Shown in pieces: positions 19,737 through 29,361 of a stretch of 64,000 bases of DNA. The stretch covers positions 932,501 through 996,500 of the forward strand of contig JAWNZC010000353.1 in assembly GCA_035771165.1 (NCBI GenBank). Direction: 5' to 3'. The translations under genes and the position numbers were made by a program. Positions within the stretch are counted from its first letter, which is position 1. The number at the start of each line of letters is the position of its first letter. The notes under the pieces were generated by a model that was given only the letters and a program-made list of their open reading frames with translations, had not been told where the DNA came from and searched no databases. Origin of the DNA: Paragorgia papillata. Taxonomy: Eukaryota; Cnidaria; Anthozoa; Scleralcyonacea; Coralliidae.

Positions 19737-21218
19737 ATGGTTCTTTGCTTAATGGTTGATTGTGGTTCTAAAAGTGGACGTGATAAAGGTGTGTACTTTG
19801 CTAAAGTACCCTCGATTGTTACTAATCAAGGCGAACAAGCGGAAGAATTGTCCCAAGAAAGAAGAAAGCGTTGGATAAATGCGATAAGTAGAGATGGGTT
19901 GACAGACGCCATATTGAATACAGACCGCGTGTGCCAAAGGCATTTTGTTTGTGGTAGAGCAGCTAAAAGTTGGGACAAATTCAACGTTGACTGGGTGCCA
20001 ACTCTTAATCTTGGGCACACAAAGAAAAAGGCTGATCGCGAGGATCTTGAAGCCGCAGAAATACGAGATAAGAGGGCAAAGGAACTAGAACTTAGCCGAC
20101 AGAGAAGAGAGCAAAGGTTGAAAGAACTTGAAGCTGAAAAGGCACTAAAGCTTCAAATGCTAAAAGAGGCAGGTGAACAGATTATTGATGTTGATTTTAA
20201 TGAAGCTAGTGAAACAGAAAACTATTCCCATACGACCAGTGCTAGCACCCAAACCGAGGAATTTGATTATCTTTACCGCGAGGGAAATCAGTGTCCGAAG
20301 CCACTTGATGAAGATGAATTTACCGAAAATAATGAAAAAGTTAGTTTTTATACTGGCTTACCTTCCTTTGAGATTTTGAAAACGACCTTCGACCATGTTG
20401 CACCATTTATTTCGTGCAAATCGCAGCATTTAACACTTTTTCAAGAATTTATTATGACATTAATGAAGCTTAGACTAAACATGGCATTTCAAGATTTGGC
20501 ATACCGTTTTGGCATTTCAGTGTCGACTGTTTCTCGAATATTTACAAGGTGGATGGTTGCATTGGATATCCGACTTTCACCGCTAATTCGATGGCCGGAG
20601 CGTGAGGACTTATGGCGAACAATGCCTCAATGTTTTCAATTTTCATTCGGAAAGAAAACGACTGTCATTATTGATTGCTTTGAGGTGTTCGTTGTAAGGC
20701 CATCAAATCTTGTTGCACGTGCCCAGACGTTTTCATCTTACAAACACCATAACACTGTAAAGATTTTGATAGGAATTACACCACATGGTACAATCTCATT
20801 TGTGTCAAAAGCTTGGGGAGGCAGAACCTCAGATAAATTTTTGACAGAAAACTGTGGCATTTTGAGAAATCTTCTCCCTGGAGACCTTGTTTTGGCCGAC
20901 CGTGGTTTTACTATACATGAGTCATTAATGTCCCACCGTGTTGATCTGGCTATCCCTGCTTTTACAAAAGGAAAAGAACAACTTGATCCAGTTGATGTTG
21001 AGAAGACCAGGGGTATTGCAAACGTTCGGATCCATGTGGAAAGAGTCATTGGCCTTCTCAGAAGAAAGTACACCATACTTTCTGGTACATTACCAATTGA
21101 CTTCTTAATGTGCAACAGAAATGAATCTGGAGAACCATCAACACCAATGATTGATAGAATAATTACTGTTTGTTCCGCCCTAATAAACCTATGTCCAGGA
21201 ATCATCCCTTTGGACTAA
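19737..21218 (+). CDS. THAP-domain DDE transposase (ISL2EU/IS4EU type)
   Basis: A single uninterrupted 493-codon frame. Residues 1-95 form a THAP (C2CH) DNA-binding domain: early Cys pair in [10 protein letters not shown], a conserved Trp-containing segment, VCQRHF, and a terminal WVPTLNLG. Residues 105-150 are a charged coiled-coil-like stretch. About 245-275 is a helix-turn-helix ([15 protein letters not shown]). The catalytic DDE triad is visible as [16 protein letters not shown] and [13 protein letters not shown]. The start is 126 bases from the TIR. Nothing in the frame is broken, so the protein could be active. It is expected to act in the nucleus on the element's ends. Confidence 0.92.
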   Translation: MVLCLMVDCGSKSGRDKGVYFAKVPSIVTNQGEQAEELSQERRKRWINAISRDGLTDAILNTDRVCQRHFVCGRAAKSWDKFNVDWVPTLNLGHTKKKADREDLEAAEIRDKRAKELELSRQRREQRLKELEAEKALKLQMLKEAGEQIIDVDFNEASETENYSHTTSASTQTEEFDYLYREGNQCPKPLDEDEFTENNEKVSFYTGLPSFEILKTTFDHVAPFISCKSQHLTLFQEFIMTLMKLRLNMAFQDLAYRFGISVSTVSRIFTRWMVALDIRLSPLIRWPEREDLWRTMPQCFQFSFGKKTTVIIDCFEVFVVRPSNLVARAQTFSSYKHHNTVKILIGITPHGTISFVSKAWGGRTSDKFLTENCGILRNLLPGDLVLADRGFTIHESLMSHRVDLAIPAFTKGKEQLDPVDVEKTRGIANVRIHVERVIGLLRRKYTILSGTLPIDFLMCNRNESGEPSTPMIDRIITVCSALINLCPGIIPLD

Positions 21219-22254
21219 AATTAGATTTTGAGAACATGACTCACTCTATCATGAGAAAGTAAAGAAGATAAATAATTGGATATGTGAATGGTGTGCAGTA
21301 AGTCTTGCATGAGATCTAGTTAAATCACTTTTGCTGAGCAGGACATTTATTATTTTATGGCTAATGCCAGACAATTTTATTCAGCAGAGGGAAGAGGCAG
21401 GTTAGGCTGGCATCAGCAGGAATGGGTTAACAAAAGCTTTGTTTGATATTTTATCTTTGGTGACTTTTTACCCTATTTTAGCATTTTAATACCGTCAACT
21501 GTAATACATTCATTATGTAATAACTTAAATACAATATAATAATAATGTAAATGATTTCTTAGCTAATTATAGATTCAGGGCCACATAGGTGAACAGTTTT
21601 TAAACTAATAGTGTTACCCTGTTGAAATTAAGCCCATTGTTATTATTATCACTACTATTAATATAACCACAGCTTTGAATGGGAAAAAAATGTCAGCCTC
21701 GATAGTAAAAAAGGTTGTCATGTACTAACCTGAACCCTTTCTCTCCTGAAGGCTGAAGCTTCCATTTATTCAGCTAATTAATATTATACATCCAACAAAG
21801 GGAGAGCACTAGTGGGAAGAGCTTTTAAATAATTTGCAAGCCCACTTCCCGAGGGGCATAAAAATAGAATAATACTGATGCACTTTTTCCTTGAGCATCT
21901 TTTTTCTTCTCGTGCATCAGCATTGACAGCAGAGATTTGATGAAAACAAGACTACAGGAGGAAAAAAAATTAATCCTCTCAATATGGCTGTAATGGCCCT
22001 GTATATAAATGAAACTAAGGTGCAGGGCCATTATGGCTATATTGAGAGGATTACATTTTTTTATACTATATCATAATTATATAATTTAAAGACCTTCACA
22101 GTAATTTTGCTAAAATGTACTGGTACATGTAATTAATATTAATTATGGAAGAAATTATGTTTGATAACATTTGCTAATTTGTCTTACACTTGTTATGAAA
22201 ACATCTTAAATTTGTAATAAAAAAAACTGATAGACATAAAGTAAAACATTGTTT
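21219..22254. other. Intergenic region between the two convergent transposon genes
   Basis: This 1-kb AT-rich spacer contains no ORF of note. It holds the 3' ends of both convergent genes, a copy of the dispersed TTAGCCAG-type repeat near 21335-21435 and a strong hairpin at 21972-22058. Confidence 0.6.
21972..22058. repeat. Hairpin / tiny MITE between convergent genes
   Basis: AATCCTCTCAATATGGCTGT and, about 45 bases on, its near-perfect reverse complement (ending TATTGAGAGGATT) form about 34-bp arms. It may be a miniature element or a shared 3'-end structure for the two convergent transcripts. Confidence 0.75.
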
Positions 22255-23436
22255 TTAACAGATGTGTTGTACAGGAAATAGATAAATCATGTTCTTCTTC
22301 AGACAACTCAATAGATGAGCACGCATCTTTGGAATGTCAAATGTTACCTTCTCCGGATCTAGCCCATATGCCAGACATGTAGAAAATGCAATTGCAAATA
22401 TGCCACAGTCGCTGGTATTTTGTTGCTGCTGGACATTTGTTAACAGTATGCCTTGGTAAGTTGGTCCCAGTAAGTTCCCCACCAATTGTTGTACTTCCTC
22501 TGAAACTTTCCTAGTACTTAAACTGTCAAATAACTTTACAAAACCTGGTGCACAGCCAATTGAACTTACACACACCCAATGATTGTTATTTATATGCAGA
22601 ATTTGAATGAAATCACCGATCATGATTGAAAACTGCATTGAAGGGCCCAAGGTTGGTCGTTGAAATCCCTTTATCCTTGGGTTTACATCCCTTATGAGCA
22701 CTTGAGCTTGGTGGATGATTATACCGTCTAGCCAACCAGTTGGGGAAGATATGATATTGTATTCAGCATCACTAAGGTTACCAATTGTCTTGTATCTCTC
22801 TGGCTCCTTGTGTATAACTTGCACAATTTCTATCTCATCATCTACATCCATTGGTGCAGGGTTTGTCATGTCAACTTTTGCTTGTGAAGATTTTGGTTTT
22901 CTTTTCTTGCAAAATGGGCATACCCAGGTGCTTTTTGCATTATTAGGCATCCGCTTAAAATTGAGACATACTAGGTGAAAGAACTTACCATGTGTGCAAG
23001 TTGGATTGTGGCATTCAACAAGTTTGTCAATACTTTTTGGTTTGCTTTGGCATATACAAACAACTTCCATTCCAGTAGGAATGGATTCTCTTTTGATGGA
23101 CATTCCCTTATTCCTGGGTGGATTCTTAGCTCTTTTAACTAGTGTTCTGCAATGAGGACAGTACCAGGTCTTAGGTGGGTTTTCAATCTCCAAGCAAGAA
23201 GAATGGAATTTGCTAATTGCACATGTGGGATTGCAGCAAGTCAGGGTTGTTTCATCAGCTGCTTTACGGCAATAACAAGTAATATCTTTATCACCTGGGT
23301 CAAGTGAGATAGGTTGATGCTTCCTTGTATACCAATGGCCAAGTATCTCTGGCAACACACAGGTTCTCCAAAAAAGTTTGAGTTTGGGTAGTACCAAATT
23401 CCAATGGTCTTCATCAGGAGCAATCTGTTGCAAAAA
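22255..23436 (-). CDS. PHD-PHD-ULP1 protease module of the ISL2EU accessory protein
   Basis: The frame, open up to 23568, continues the exonuclease ORF after a frameshift at the ten-A run 23432-23441. It contains two PHD-type zinc fingers ([10 protein letters not shown] through TWYCPHC and [10 protein letters not shown] through WVCPFC). A C48/ULP1-like cysteine peptidase follows with NNHWVCVSS (His), VKLFDSL (Asp), a Gln in the [10 protein letters not shown] block and the catalytic Cys in [12 protein letters not shown]1 enzymes cleave SUMO from proteins, and PHD fingers bind histone tails. A role in de-SUMOylation during transposition is inference. The catalytic residues are intact. Confidence 0.88.
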   Translation of the reverse strand, partial: FLQQIAPDEDHWNLVLPKLKLFWRTCVLPEILGHWYTRKHQPISLDPGDKDITCYCRKAADETTLTCCNPTCAISKFHSSCLEIENPPKTWYCPHCRTLVKRAKNPPRNKGMSIKRESIPTGMEVVCICQSKPKSIDKLVECHNPTCTHGKFFHLVCLNFKRMPNNAKSTWVCPFCKKRKPKSSQAKVDMTNPAPMDVDDEIEIVQVIHKEPERYKTIGNLSDAEYNIISSPTGWLDGIIIHQAQVLIRDVNPRIKGFQRPTLGPSMQFSIMIGDFIQILHINNNHWVCVSSIGCAPGFVKLFDSLSTRKVSEEVQQLVGNLLGPTYQGILLTNVQQQQNTSDCGIFAIAFSTCLAYGLDPEKVTFDIPKMRAHLLSCLKKNMIYLFPVQHIC

Positions 23437-24931
23437 AAAAACAAGTTTGCCCATTCGTAGAAAATGCACAAACAACAAAGTCACAGTAGCTTCTCTTTGT
23501 AGTAAATAGTTGCTGTTGGACTTGATAATAATACTGGTGAGTTGGTTTAAGGTAATATGATCCATCACTATCTTTATTTAGACAGGAAGACTTTTTTAAA
23601 ACATAGCTGTCAAAGTCGCAGTCTTCAATGCAGTATGGACATTTAACCTCTCCACAACCATTACCATGGCAATCACATGTGCATAAAAAGTCTGGAGTTG
23701 CATGCAACCAAGGATGATCCTCGTTGACTATGAGGCCACAGGGAATAACCTTGAAATTGGTGTGGACTTTATTCATCTCTTTTTCATAGGCCTTGATTGC
23801 ATCACCTTCATGGTCACATCCATGTTGCACAGCCTTACTGTAAAATTTACTTAATTCTGGGTAACAGATGGTTTGAATCAGTGACTGGGATGGCAATGCT
23901 GGGTTTGAATGGGCTGCTGATTTGCTCTGTGAAGCACCAATCCTGCCAGCACGATGTTTGAAAAAGTTGGCACCTTTAGACTGATTCATGGTGTCTTTCT
24001 CAATTTGAGCAATGTCTTCCTTAGACATATTTATTTCTATGTGCTTGCATGCATTTAGCAGTTCTGTATAAGTTAAATCAAGATACTCTGCAGTAAACAT
24101 ATCATGAATGGTAGGAATTGCACGGCTCTTCACAACGTAACTTTCTGCATAGGGTGATATCAAACTAAGCGCCACAGGTTTGACCTTGCATTTGCTTAAC
24201 TTGGCATAAAACGTGTTCATTTCCACTTCTGTTGGAGTTGTTATCCCACTTGGCTCGCCTGATTCTTTGAATGAACTTTGGCTAGGCTCGTCTGGTACTA
24301 CTGGTAAGCAATCGATAGTTTTATCTAAATCATCTTTCATTTTCTTGGCAGATTTGAAGTTTATATCCCGAACTTTCTCGTATTTAATTTCTTTGACATA
24401 CGTTGGTAAAATCCATGAACATTTTACTTGCGTGCAAGACAGTTTCCCATTTATTTTAGTCCAAGCTTCCAAATAAAAAAGAACACTGGCGATGTGTGAA
24501 CAGGATTCACCAAGACCAGCCATACATCCCATACAATGAGCAGCAACAATCGTACCCTGTTTTTCTGTTATTATCCATAGTGGAATCAAAGAATCGTTCA
24601 TTCTTTGCGAGTGTCGCACCTTGGCTAAAACAACGAATTTGTTGGCGATAATATGACCTTGTACGTTTGCAATAAAACCCGAAACCATTTGGTTATAGGC
24701 TTGCAAGCTTCGGAAGGCCTTAAATTGCTGCTTAGTGTAGAAGCTTGTCTCCAATACCAGGTAGAAAAGAAGGTCAGTCGCTTCCACAGGTGGTAAACAG
24801 TCGGGTTCGAAGTGCTTGCCTTCGATCAGTACTGGATCAACTCCAATTGAGGTAATTTTCTCTAAATAACGCCGTTTTACATGCTCGTCAAGCTTCTTAG
24901 CATATTCCGAAAGAGGAAATGAAGATTCCAT
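23414..24931 (-). CDS. SWIM-YqaJ exonuclease of ISL2EU accessory protein
   Basis: A 505-codon frame. About residue 130 holds a SWIM zinc finger ([14 protein letters not shown]). From about 330 comes a YqaJ/lambda-exonuclease nuclease core: [22 protein letters not shown] (Glu), [10 protein letters not shown] (Asp) and GCGEVKCPY (Glu-x-Lys). YqaJ enzymes degrade DNA 5' to 3' and are typical partners of ISL2EU transposases. The frame ends a few codons after a T10 run (minus strand). Removing one T there would join it directly to the PHD/ULP1 frame, giving one protein of nearly 900 residues. The start lies about 150 bases inside the right TIR. Confidence 0.9.
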   Translation of the reverse strand: MESSFPLSEYAKKLDEHVKRRYLEKITSIGVDPVLIEGKHFEPDCLPPVEATDLLFYLVLETSFYTKQQFKAFRSLQAYNQMVSGFIANVQGHIIANKFVVLAKVRHSQRMNDSLIPLWIITEKQGTIVAAHCMGCMAGLGESCSHIASVLFYLEAWTKINGKLSCTQVKCSWILPTYVKEIKYEKVRDINFKSAKKMKDDLDKTIDCLPVVPDEPSQSSFKESGEPSGITTPTEVEMNTFYAKLSKCKVKPVALSLISPYAESYVVKSRAIPTIHDMFTAEYLDLTYTELLNACKHIEINMSKEDIAQIEKDTMNQSKGANFFKHRAGRIGASQSKSAAHSNPALPSQSLIQTICYPELSKFYSKAVQHGCDHEGDAIKAYEKEMNKVHTNFKVIPCGLIVNEDHPWLHATPDFLCTCDCHGNGCGEVKCPYCIEDCDFDSYVLKKSSCLNKDSDGSYYLKPTHQYYYQVQQQLFTTKRSYCDFVVCAFSTNGQTCFFFATDCS

Positions 24932-25286
24932 CCCGAAATTTCTGCTGAAAAAGCTCTCGTTTTAAAACAACACTGTTAAAAAGATAGTTATGGCATATGA
25001 TTTCCATATAATTACTAGCCTGCCAGGTACACAAATATGGCCGCCGCTTGGCCTATGACGTCACGTGAAAACCACCTATTGCCGCTACAAGTTTCAACTC
25101 ACTGAAGGTAGACAACATGAGAGATGAACTGTCAAAAGTAAGTTTATTTGAATGATTTACGGAACTATATAAGTTAAAATACGGCAACATTTTCCAAGTT
25201 TATATATATAACAAGTAGAACAACTGTAAAGCTAGTGTGCGGTTAGTGTAACAAAAACAGTTCACACCTCATTACCTCCCAGACTT

Positions 25287-25495
25287 TGAGATAGACCTTA
25301 TTCATTATAAATGGCCGCAATTAATATTCTTTTATGTGCATATAAATTAGCTCTTATGAACTCGTTCACATGTACGAAATTCAAAACAATAATTTTACTT
25401 CTAACGAATTCATCAGGGCTGATTTAATTATATGTACATAAAAGAATATTAATTAATTGGCAGTCATTTATGAATAAAGTCTATAGCTACGACAA
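25287..25495. mobile_element. Palindromic MITE (~200 bp)
   Basis: Ends ATAGACCTTATTCATTATAA and its imperfect inverse TTATGAATAAAGTCTAT flank arms containing AATTAATATTCTTTTATGT in both orientations. Non-coding. Confidence 0.7.
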
Positions 25496-25645
25496 ATTTC
25501 GCTAAAACCGACGCGATTTTTTGGCACTTTCAAGGAAGGCTTTCCAACATCCTGTTGAGCGTTGTGTTACACCATTACATGTAAGACGTCACTTCTTTTT
25601 TCAACGCACAAAGAACATCCTTGAATCGAGGTAAGATTAGCTTCG

Positions 25646-25890
25646 TTTAACAATCCTGCAATGTCTGGCATAGGGCTTGATACCACGCCAATAACTACAG
25701 TACCAGCACTAGTGTGCTTAACAAGGATACAGCAATGTAAACTACGACTTTGGAGGGTGTAGCTCTGTCGGAGAGGGTTTGCCCTAATAGCTGAGGAACA
25801 GTTTACAGGAGCAGGCGATCCACCAAGACGGGAGCAGTCTTATAGGTATAGAGCAGCTCCAGGCAAGCCTAAACTCCCAACTAACTTGTA
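25646..25890 (+). repeat. 245-bp direct repeat, left
   Basis: Begins TTTAACAATCCTGCAATG and ends CTCCCAACTAACTTGTA. It contains GGAGGGTGTAGCTC and GAGAGGGTTTGCCCTAA. Matches 28164-28407 with few substitutions and small indels. It could be an LTR or a tandem-expansion boundary. Confidence 0.85.
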
Positions 25891-26539
25891 AAGTGGAGAA
25901 GTAACTTACCAAATGATAATGAATGGTTCCGAAATTACCATACCGACCTGGACCTAAGAAAGCCACCAGGGGCCAACCAACAGAGAAATGGTGAAAGCTG
26001 CATTTGAACAACCAACATCCAGGTGACCATCAATGTACGCAAAGCCAGAAGCAAAGGCCCATGCCTGCAACATAGAAAAGCAACAAACGGGCCCTTTCCA
26101 GAGCAGGTAGACAAGTACATAGCAAACAACAGCAAGCAACGAGCTGGACTTAAGAGCAGCTGAAGAGCCCAATAAACTTAAATTACACTAAGCAAAAACT
26201 GGACAAGCCGGTACTGTTAAGCACAAACTACTACCCATTACAGCACACTACGGCACAATTTCTCGGAGTAGCCAAGAACACACCCTACAAATTAAGTTAT
26301 CACCCAGAGTAGCCGGGGCACAGACCTGATGTACAGGCATGGCAACACAAATTACCAACAGCTAGGCACAAGCTACTACTACACATAATTACAGCACATA
26401 ATTACAGCACACTACTGCACATTTTCTTGGAGTAGCCAAGAACACACCCTACATAAGTTATCACCCGGAGTAGCCGGGGAACAGACCAGATGTACTGGCG
26501 CGAAACACACAAGTGAACAGGCCAGGACCAGTGGACCCC

Positions 26540-27800
26540 CCACATGACTGTGCAAAAAGAGCAGGGAGCACAAATACAGACCCCCAATGTCTGTATGGCA
26601 AAGTTGCACAGTACGGACCCACACACACTGAGGACCCCCCCCCCCCCCACTTGACTGCAACAGCAGGGGAGCACAAATACAGACCCCCAACGTCTGTATG
26701 ACAATGTTGCACAGTACGGACCCACACACACTGAGGACCCGCCCCCCCCCCACTTGACTGCAACAGCAGGGGAGCACAAATACAGGCCCCCAATGCCTGT
26801 ATGATAAGCAGTGTTGCACAGTATGGACCCGCATAACGACATCGCCAATACAATTAAAGAGACCCCTGCACAACAGGGCAATGGCAGGGCAGCACAAATA
26901 CACCGCCCCAGTGACAGTACGGCAGCAGAAAGCACAATACAGTTCCCAATGACTGTATGGCAGCAGTAAAGCACAGCTACAGTCACCCACAACTGTAGTA
27001 TAGCAAAGTAGCACAAAGGAGCCCGCCGCAACTGCAGATGACAACAACGTAGCGCAATGCAGATCCCCAGCAACAGTACGACAGCGAGGCACCATAGGAC
27101 AAAGGCAGTCACCCAGGGTACATGAGGACAAAGGCAGTCACCCAGGGTACCATAGAACAAAGGCAGTCACCCAGGGTACAGAAGGACAAAGGCAGTCACC
27201 CAGGATACAGGAGGACAAAGGCAGTCACCTAGGGTACCACAGGACAAAGGCAGTCACCCAGGGTACAGGAGCACAAACATGGCCTCAGCAACTGTGGGAT
27301 AGTAAATAGCACCAACGCAACGCGGAACCCCCGAAACTGTATGACAGCAAGGAACATTAGCACAAATGCAGTCCCCCACCAGCAAGAAGATTACAGCAAA
27401 GTCGCACATGCCACCACGTAACAACTGTACGACAGCAAGGTACATTAGCACAAATGCAGTCCCTCCGCAACAATATGATAGCAAAGTAGCACACATGCGA
27501 CCACCTAGCAATGGCCCGATAGCAAGGTACATAAGGACAAATGCAGTCCTCCCGCAACAATATAATAGTAAAGTAGCACACATGCAACCACCCAGCAACT
27601 GTACGATAGCCAGGCACAACAGCATAAATGCAGTCTCCCAGCAACAATATAATAGCAAAGTAGCACACCTGCAACCACCTAGGAACTGTAAGACAGCAAT
27701 GAACATTAGCACAAGAGCAGTCCCCCCCAGCAAACAATATGATGCAAAGTAGCACACAAGCAACCACCTAGCATCTGTACGATTGCAAAGTAGTGCAAAT
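26540..27800 (-). repeat. Nested minisatellites with ~107-, 29- and 87-bp periods
   Basis: Three units of about 107 bases (from 26550) are followed by degenerate related units, then six 29-base units (27092-27272, AGGACAAAGGCAGTCACCC), then five or six units of about 87 bases (from 27343, GACAGCAAGGTACATTAG). All share words such as GCACAAATGCAGTC and CAGTACGG. The 87-base period is a multiple of three. It keeps a 200-codon minus-strand frame open (27254-27856) with a Cys/Leu-rich 29-residue repeat. A 252-codon frame (26402-27160) spans the 107-base units. I regard coding as unlikely. Confidence 0.7.
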
Positions 27801-27967
27801 GCAGCACCCGGCCCGCAACTGTAGCACCGCAAGGAACACAAATACCAACTCCGCAATGATTGCAGGCACTATAGGGTCACCAGCAGCAATACATATCCTA
27901 CTTGCACGACTGAGCGAGCCCAAGCCAAGGAATGGCAATGGCTCAACCACCTGGATGCCTACTACAT

Positions 27968-27990
27968 GGGGTGGGTGGGTGGGTGGGTGT
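27968..27990 (+). repeat. GGGT repeat, G-quadruplex motif
   Basis: Five consecutive GGGT units at the end of the minisatellite block satisfy the classic four-run G-quadruplex pattern with single-base loops. Confidence 0.85.
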
Positions 27991-28163
27991 TAGTGAAGTG
28001 TCACATACGGCAGTCAGTACACGAATGAGCTCTGAGCATCTACGTTCATTAAACTTAGCCAAGGGGCTAGTGGATTTGATACCCCCAAGTAGAACCCCAA
28101 GGGACCTGTGGAACAACACCATACACATCGCATGATGTTAATTATTTTTATTTCATAAATACA

Positions 28164-28407
28164 TTTAACAATCCTGCAATGTCTGGCATAGGGTTTGATA
28201 CCACGCCAATAACTACAGTACCAGCACTAGTGTGCTTAACAAGGATACAGTAATGTAAACTACGATCTTTGGAGGGTGTAGCTCCGTCGGAGAGGGTTTG
28301 CCCTAAGGGCTGAGGAACAGTTTACAGGAACAGGCGATCCACCAAGACGGGAGCGGTCTTATAGGTAGAGCCGCTCCAGGCAAGCCTAAACTCCCAACTA
28401 ACTTGTA
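28164..28407 (+). repeat. 245-bp direct repeat, right
   Basis: Near-identical partner of 25646-25890. It is followed by ACCCTCTCCAACGACACC-type sequence that has no counterpart after the left repeat. Confidence 0.85.
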
Positions 28408-29231
28408 GCAATGTTGCCGAGAATTACCCTCTCCAACGACACCCTCCAGCTATGCTGGAGAAGGGATTCGAGGCACCAACCCTGCCCAATGGCGTTTCTA
28501 CAACCCAATAACCTCGTGGTGAAACTGCAACACATGGAGAACTGCGAATGTAACGACGAGAGGCACTGTTGGAGCAAGAGAGTCCGGGAAGCCCGCTACA
28601 GCATGGGTCAGACACATCCGGCACCGCGACAAATATATGAGCAACTACACATGAGATGCAGCAGGAGAAAAAAAAAGGGGGGGGGGCAACCAGACGTGGC
28701 ACGTGCCAAGAGCTCGTTGAACACTTAGAACAAATACAAGCAGCCAGAATGGCAAAGCACGCAAGCACCAGCAATCGTAACCTATAAGCCACTCCCACAG
28801 GCATAGTAACTTAACCTACACCCAGGTAGCGTGACAACGGTCACCAACAACCCGGTACGTGCCTCAGCAGTAGAGTGCAACCTAAGAGACGACCGACGGC
28901 AAACCGCAGATGCAGAAGCTATTGACCCCCTAAGCGCATCAGCATCACAAGCGTAAGACCCACCATACACAGCGGCAGGTGGACCCAACAATGCAGCGCG
29001 ACCACAAATGTAACACATCAAGAGCCACAGCTAGCAAAATGTGGAAGTAACTCTTAAGCTAAAACACGGCACGCGCCGCAATCAAGGTAACCTAAGACAT
29101 GTCTCGCGCAACAGCTCTAGGAGCCACAGTGTTTCAACCGTGGTGTTTCCGTGGTGTTTCCTACAAAACTTATCTATATTACTTTATCGCCATAAAAACT
29201 TTCAAAGAATTAATAATTGACATGTTTTCAG

Positions 29232-29361
29232 GGCTGCTTCTATCACTGCTGAGGAAGCGAAGGACTCTTTGCAAGACTTTGTTACGGCAAATTGTTGCTA
29301 TGTCAGCAGTCCAGCTAAAGAGATGACCATACACGATATAAAGCCTTCGAGTGCTTATCAT
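29232..29361 (+). CDS. SSUH2: SSUH2 exon 'a', intact
   Basis: Acceptor GTTTTCAG and donor CAT|GTGAGT bound 130 bases encoding [19 protein letters not shown], then [19 protein letters not shown]. It matches the first conserved SSUH2 block. This copy has neither the 11-base insertion nor the donor deletion of its duplicate at 15654. It joins the preceding, unidentified exon after one base. Confidence 0.88.

Larger units (their letters stand above)
19611..25079. mobile_element. ISL2EU-type DNA transposon
   Basis: Inverted ends ATAGGTGGTTTTCA, each followed by a CACGTGA block, share further inward similarity (GCCATATTTGTGTACCT). Cargo is a THAP/DDE transposase on + and, converging on it, an exonuclease/PHD/ULP1 protein on -. 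A THAP transposase paired with a YqaJ-type exonuclease is the hallmark I know for ISL2EU (IS4EU-related) elements. Comparing the interrupted arm with the intact arm of the host foldback shows a TATTG or CTATTG duplication at the junctions. The exact TSD length is therefore ambiguous. Confidence 0.85.
18694..25244. mobile_element. Foldback (long palindromic) element hosting an ISL2EU insertion
   Basis: The outer ends AACCGCACACTAG are inverted at 18694 and 25244. Matching arms continue inward (TGCCGTATTTTAACTTATA, GTTTCAACTCACTGAAG, TTCGAACGGCGTTCGAC and onward) to a central hairpin at 19111-19349. Without the 5.47-kb insert at 19611-25079 the element is about 1.1 kb and almost wholly self-complementary. 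It lies between the two copies of the SSUH2 5' exons. Confidence 0.8.
25646..29100. mobile_element. Unclassified segment with 245-bp direct repeats
   Basis: Direct repeats at 25646-25890 and 28164-28407 are nearly identical and bound a minisatellite-rich interior. A further GC-richer stretch of about 700 bases follows the second repeat. The composition (GC-richer, CA-rich on +) is unlike the flanks. I find no reverse transcriptase, transposase or tyrosine recombinase. LTR-TRIM, DIRS-like split repeats, or a Helitron carrying minisatellites are all possible. The end point near 29100 is approximate. Confidence 0.5.
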
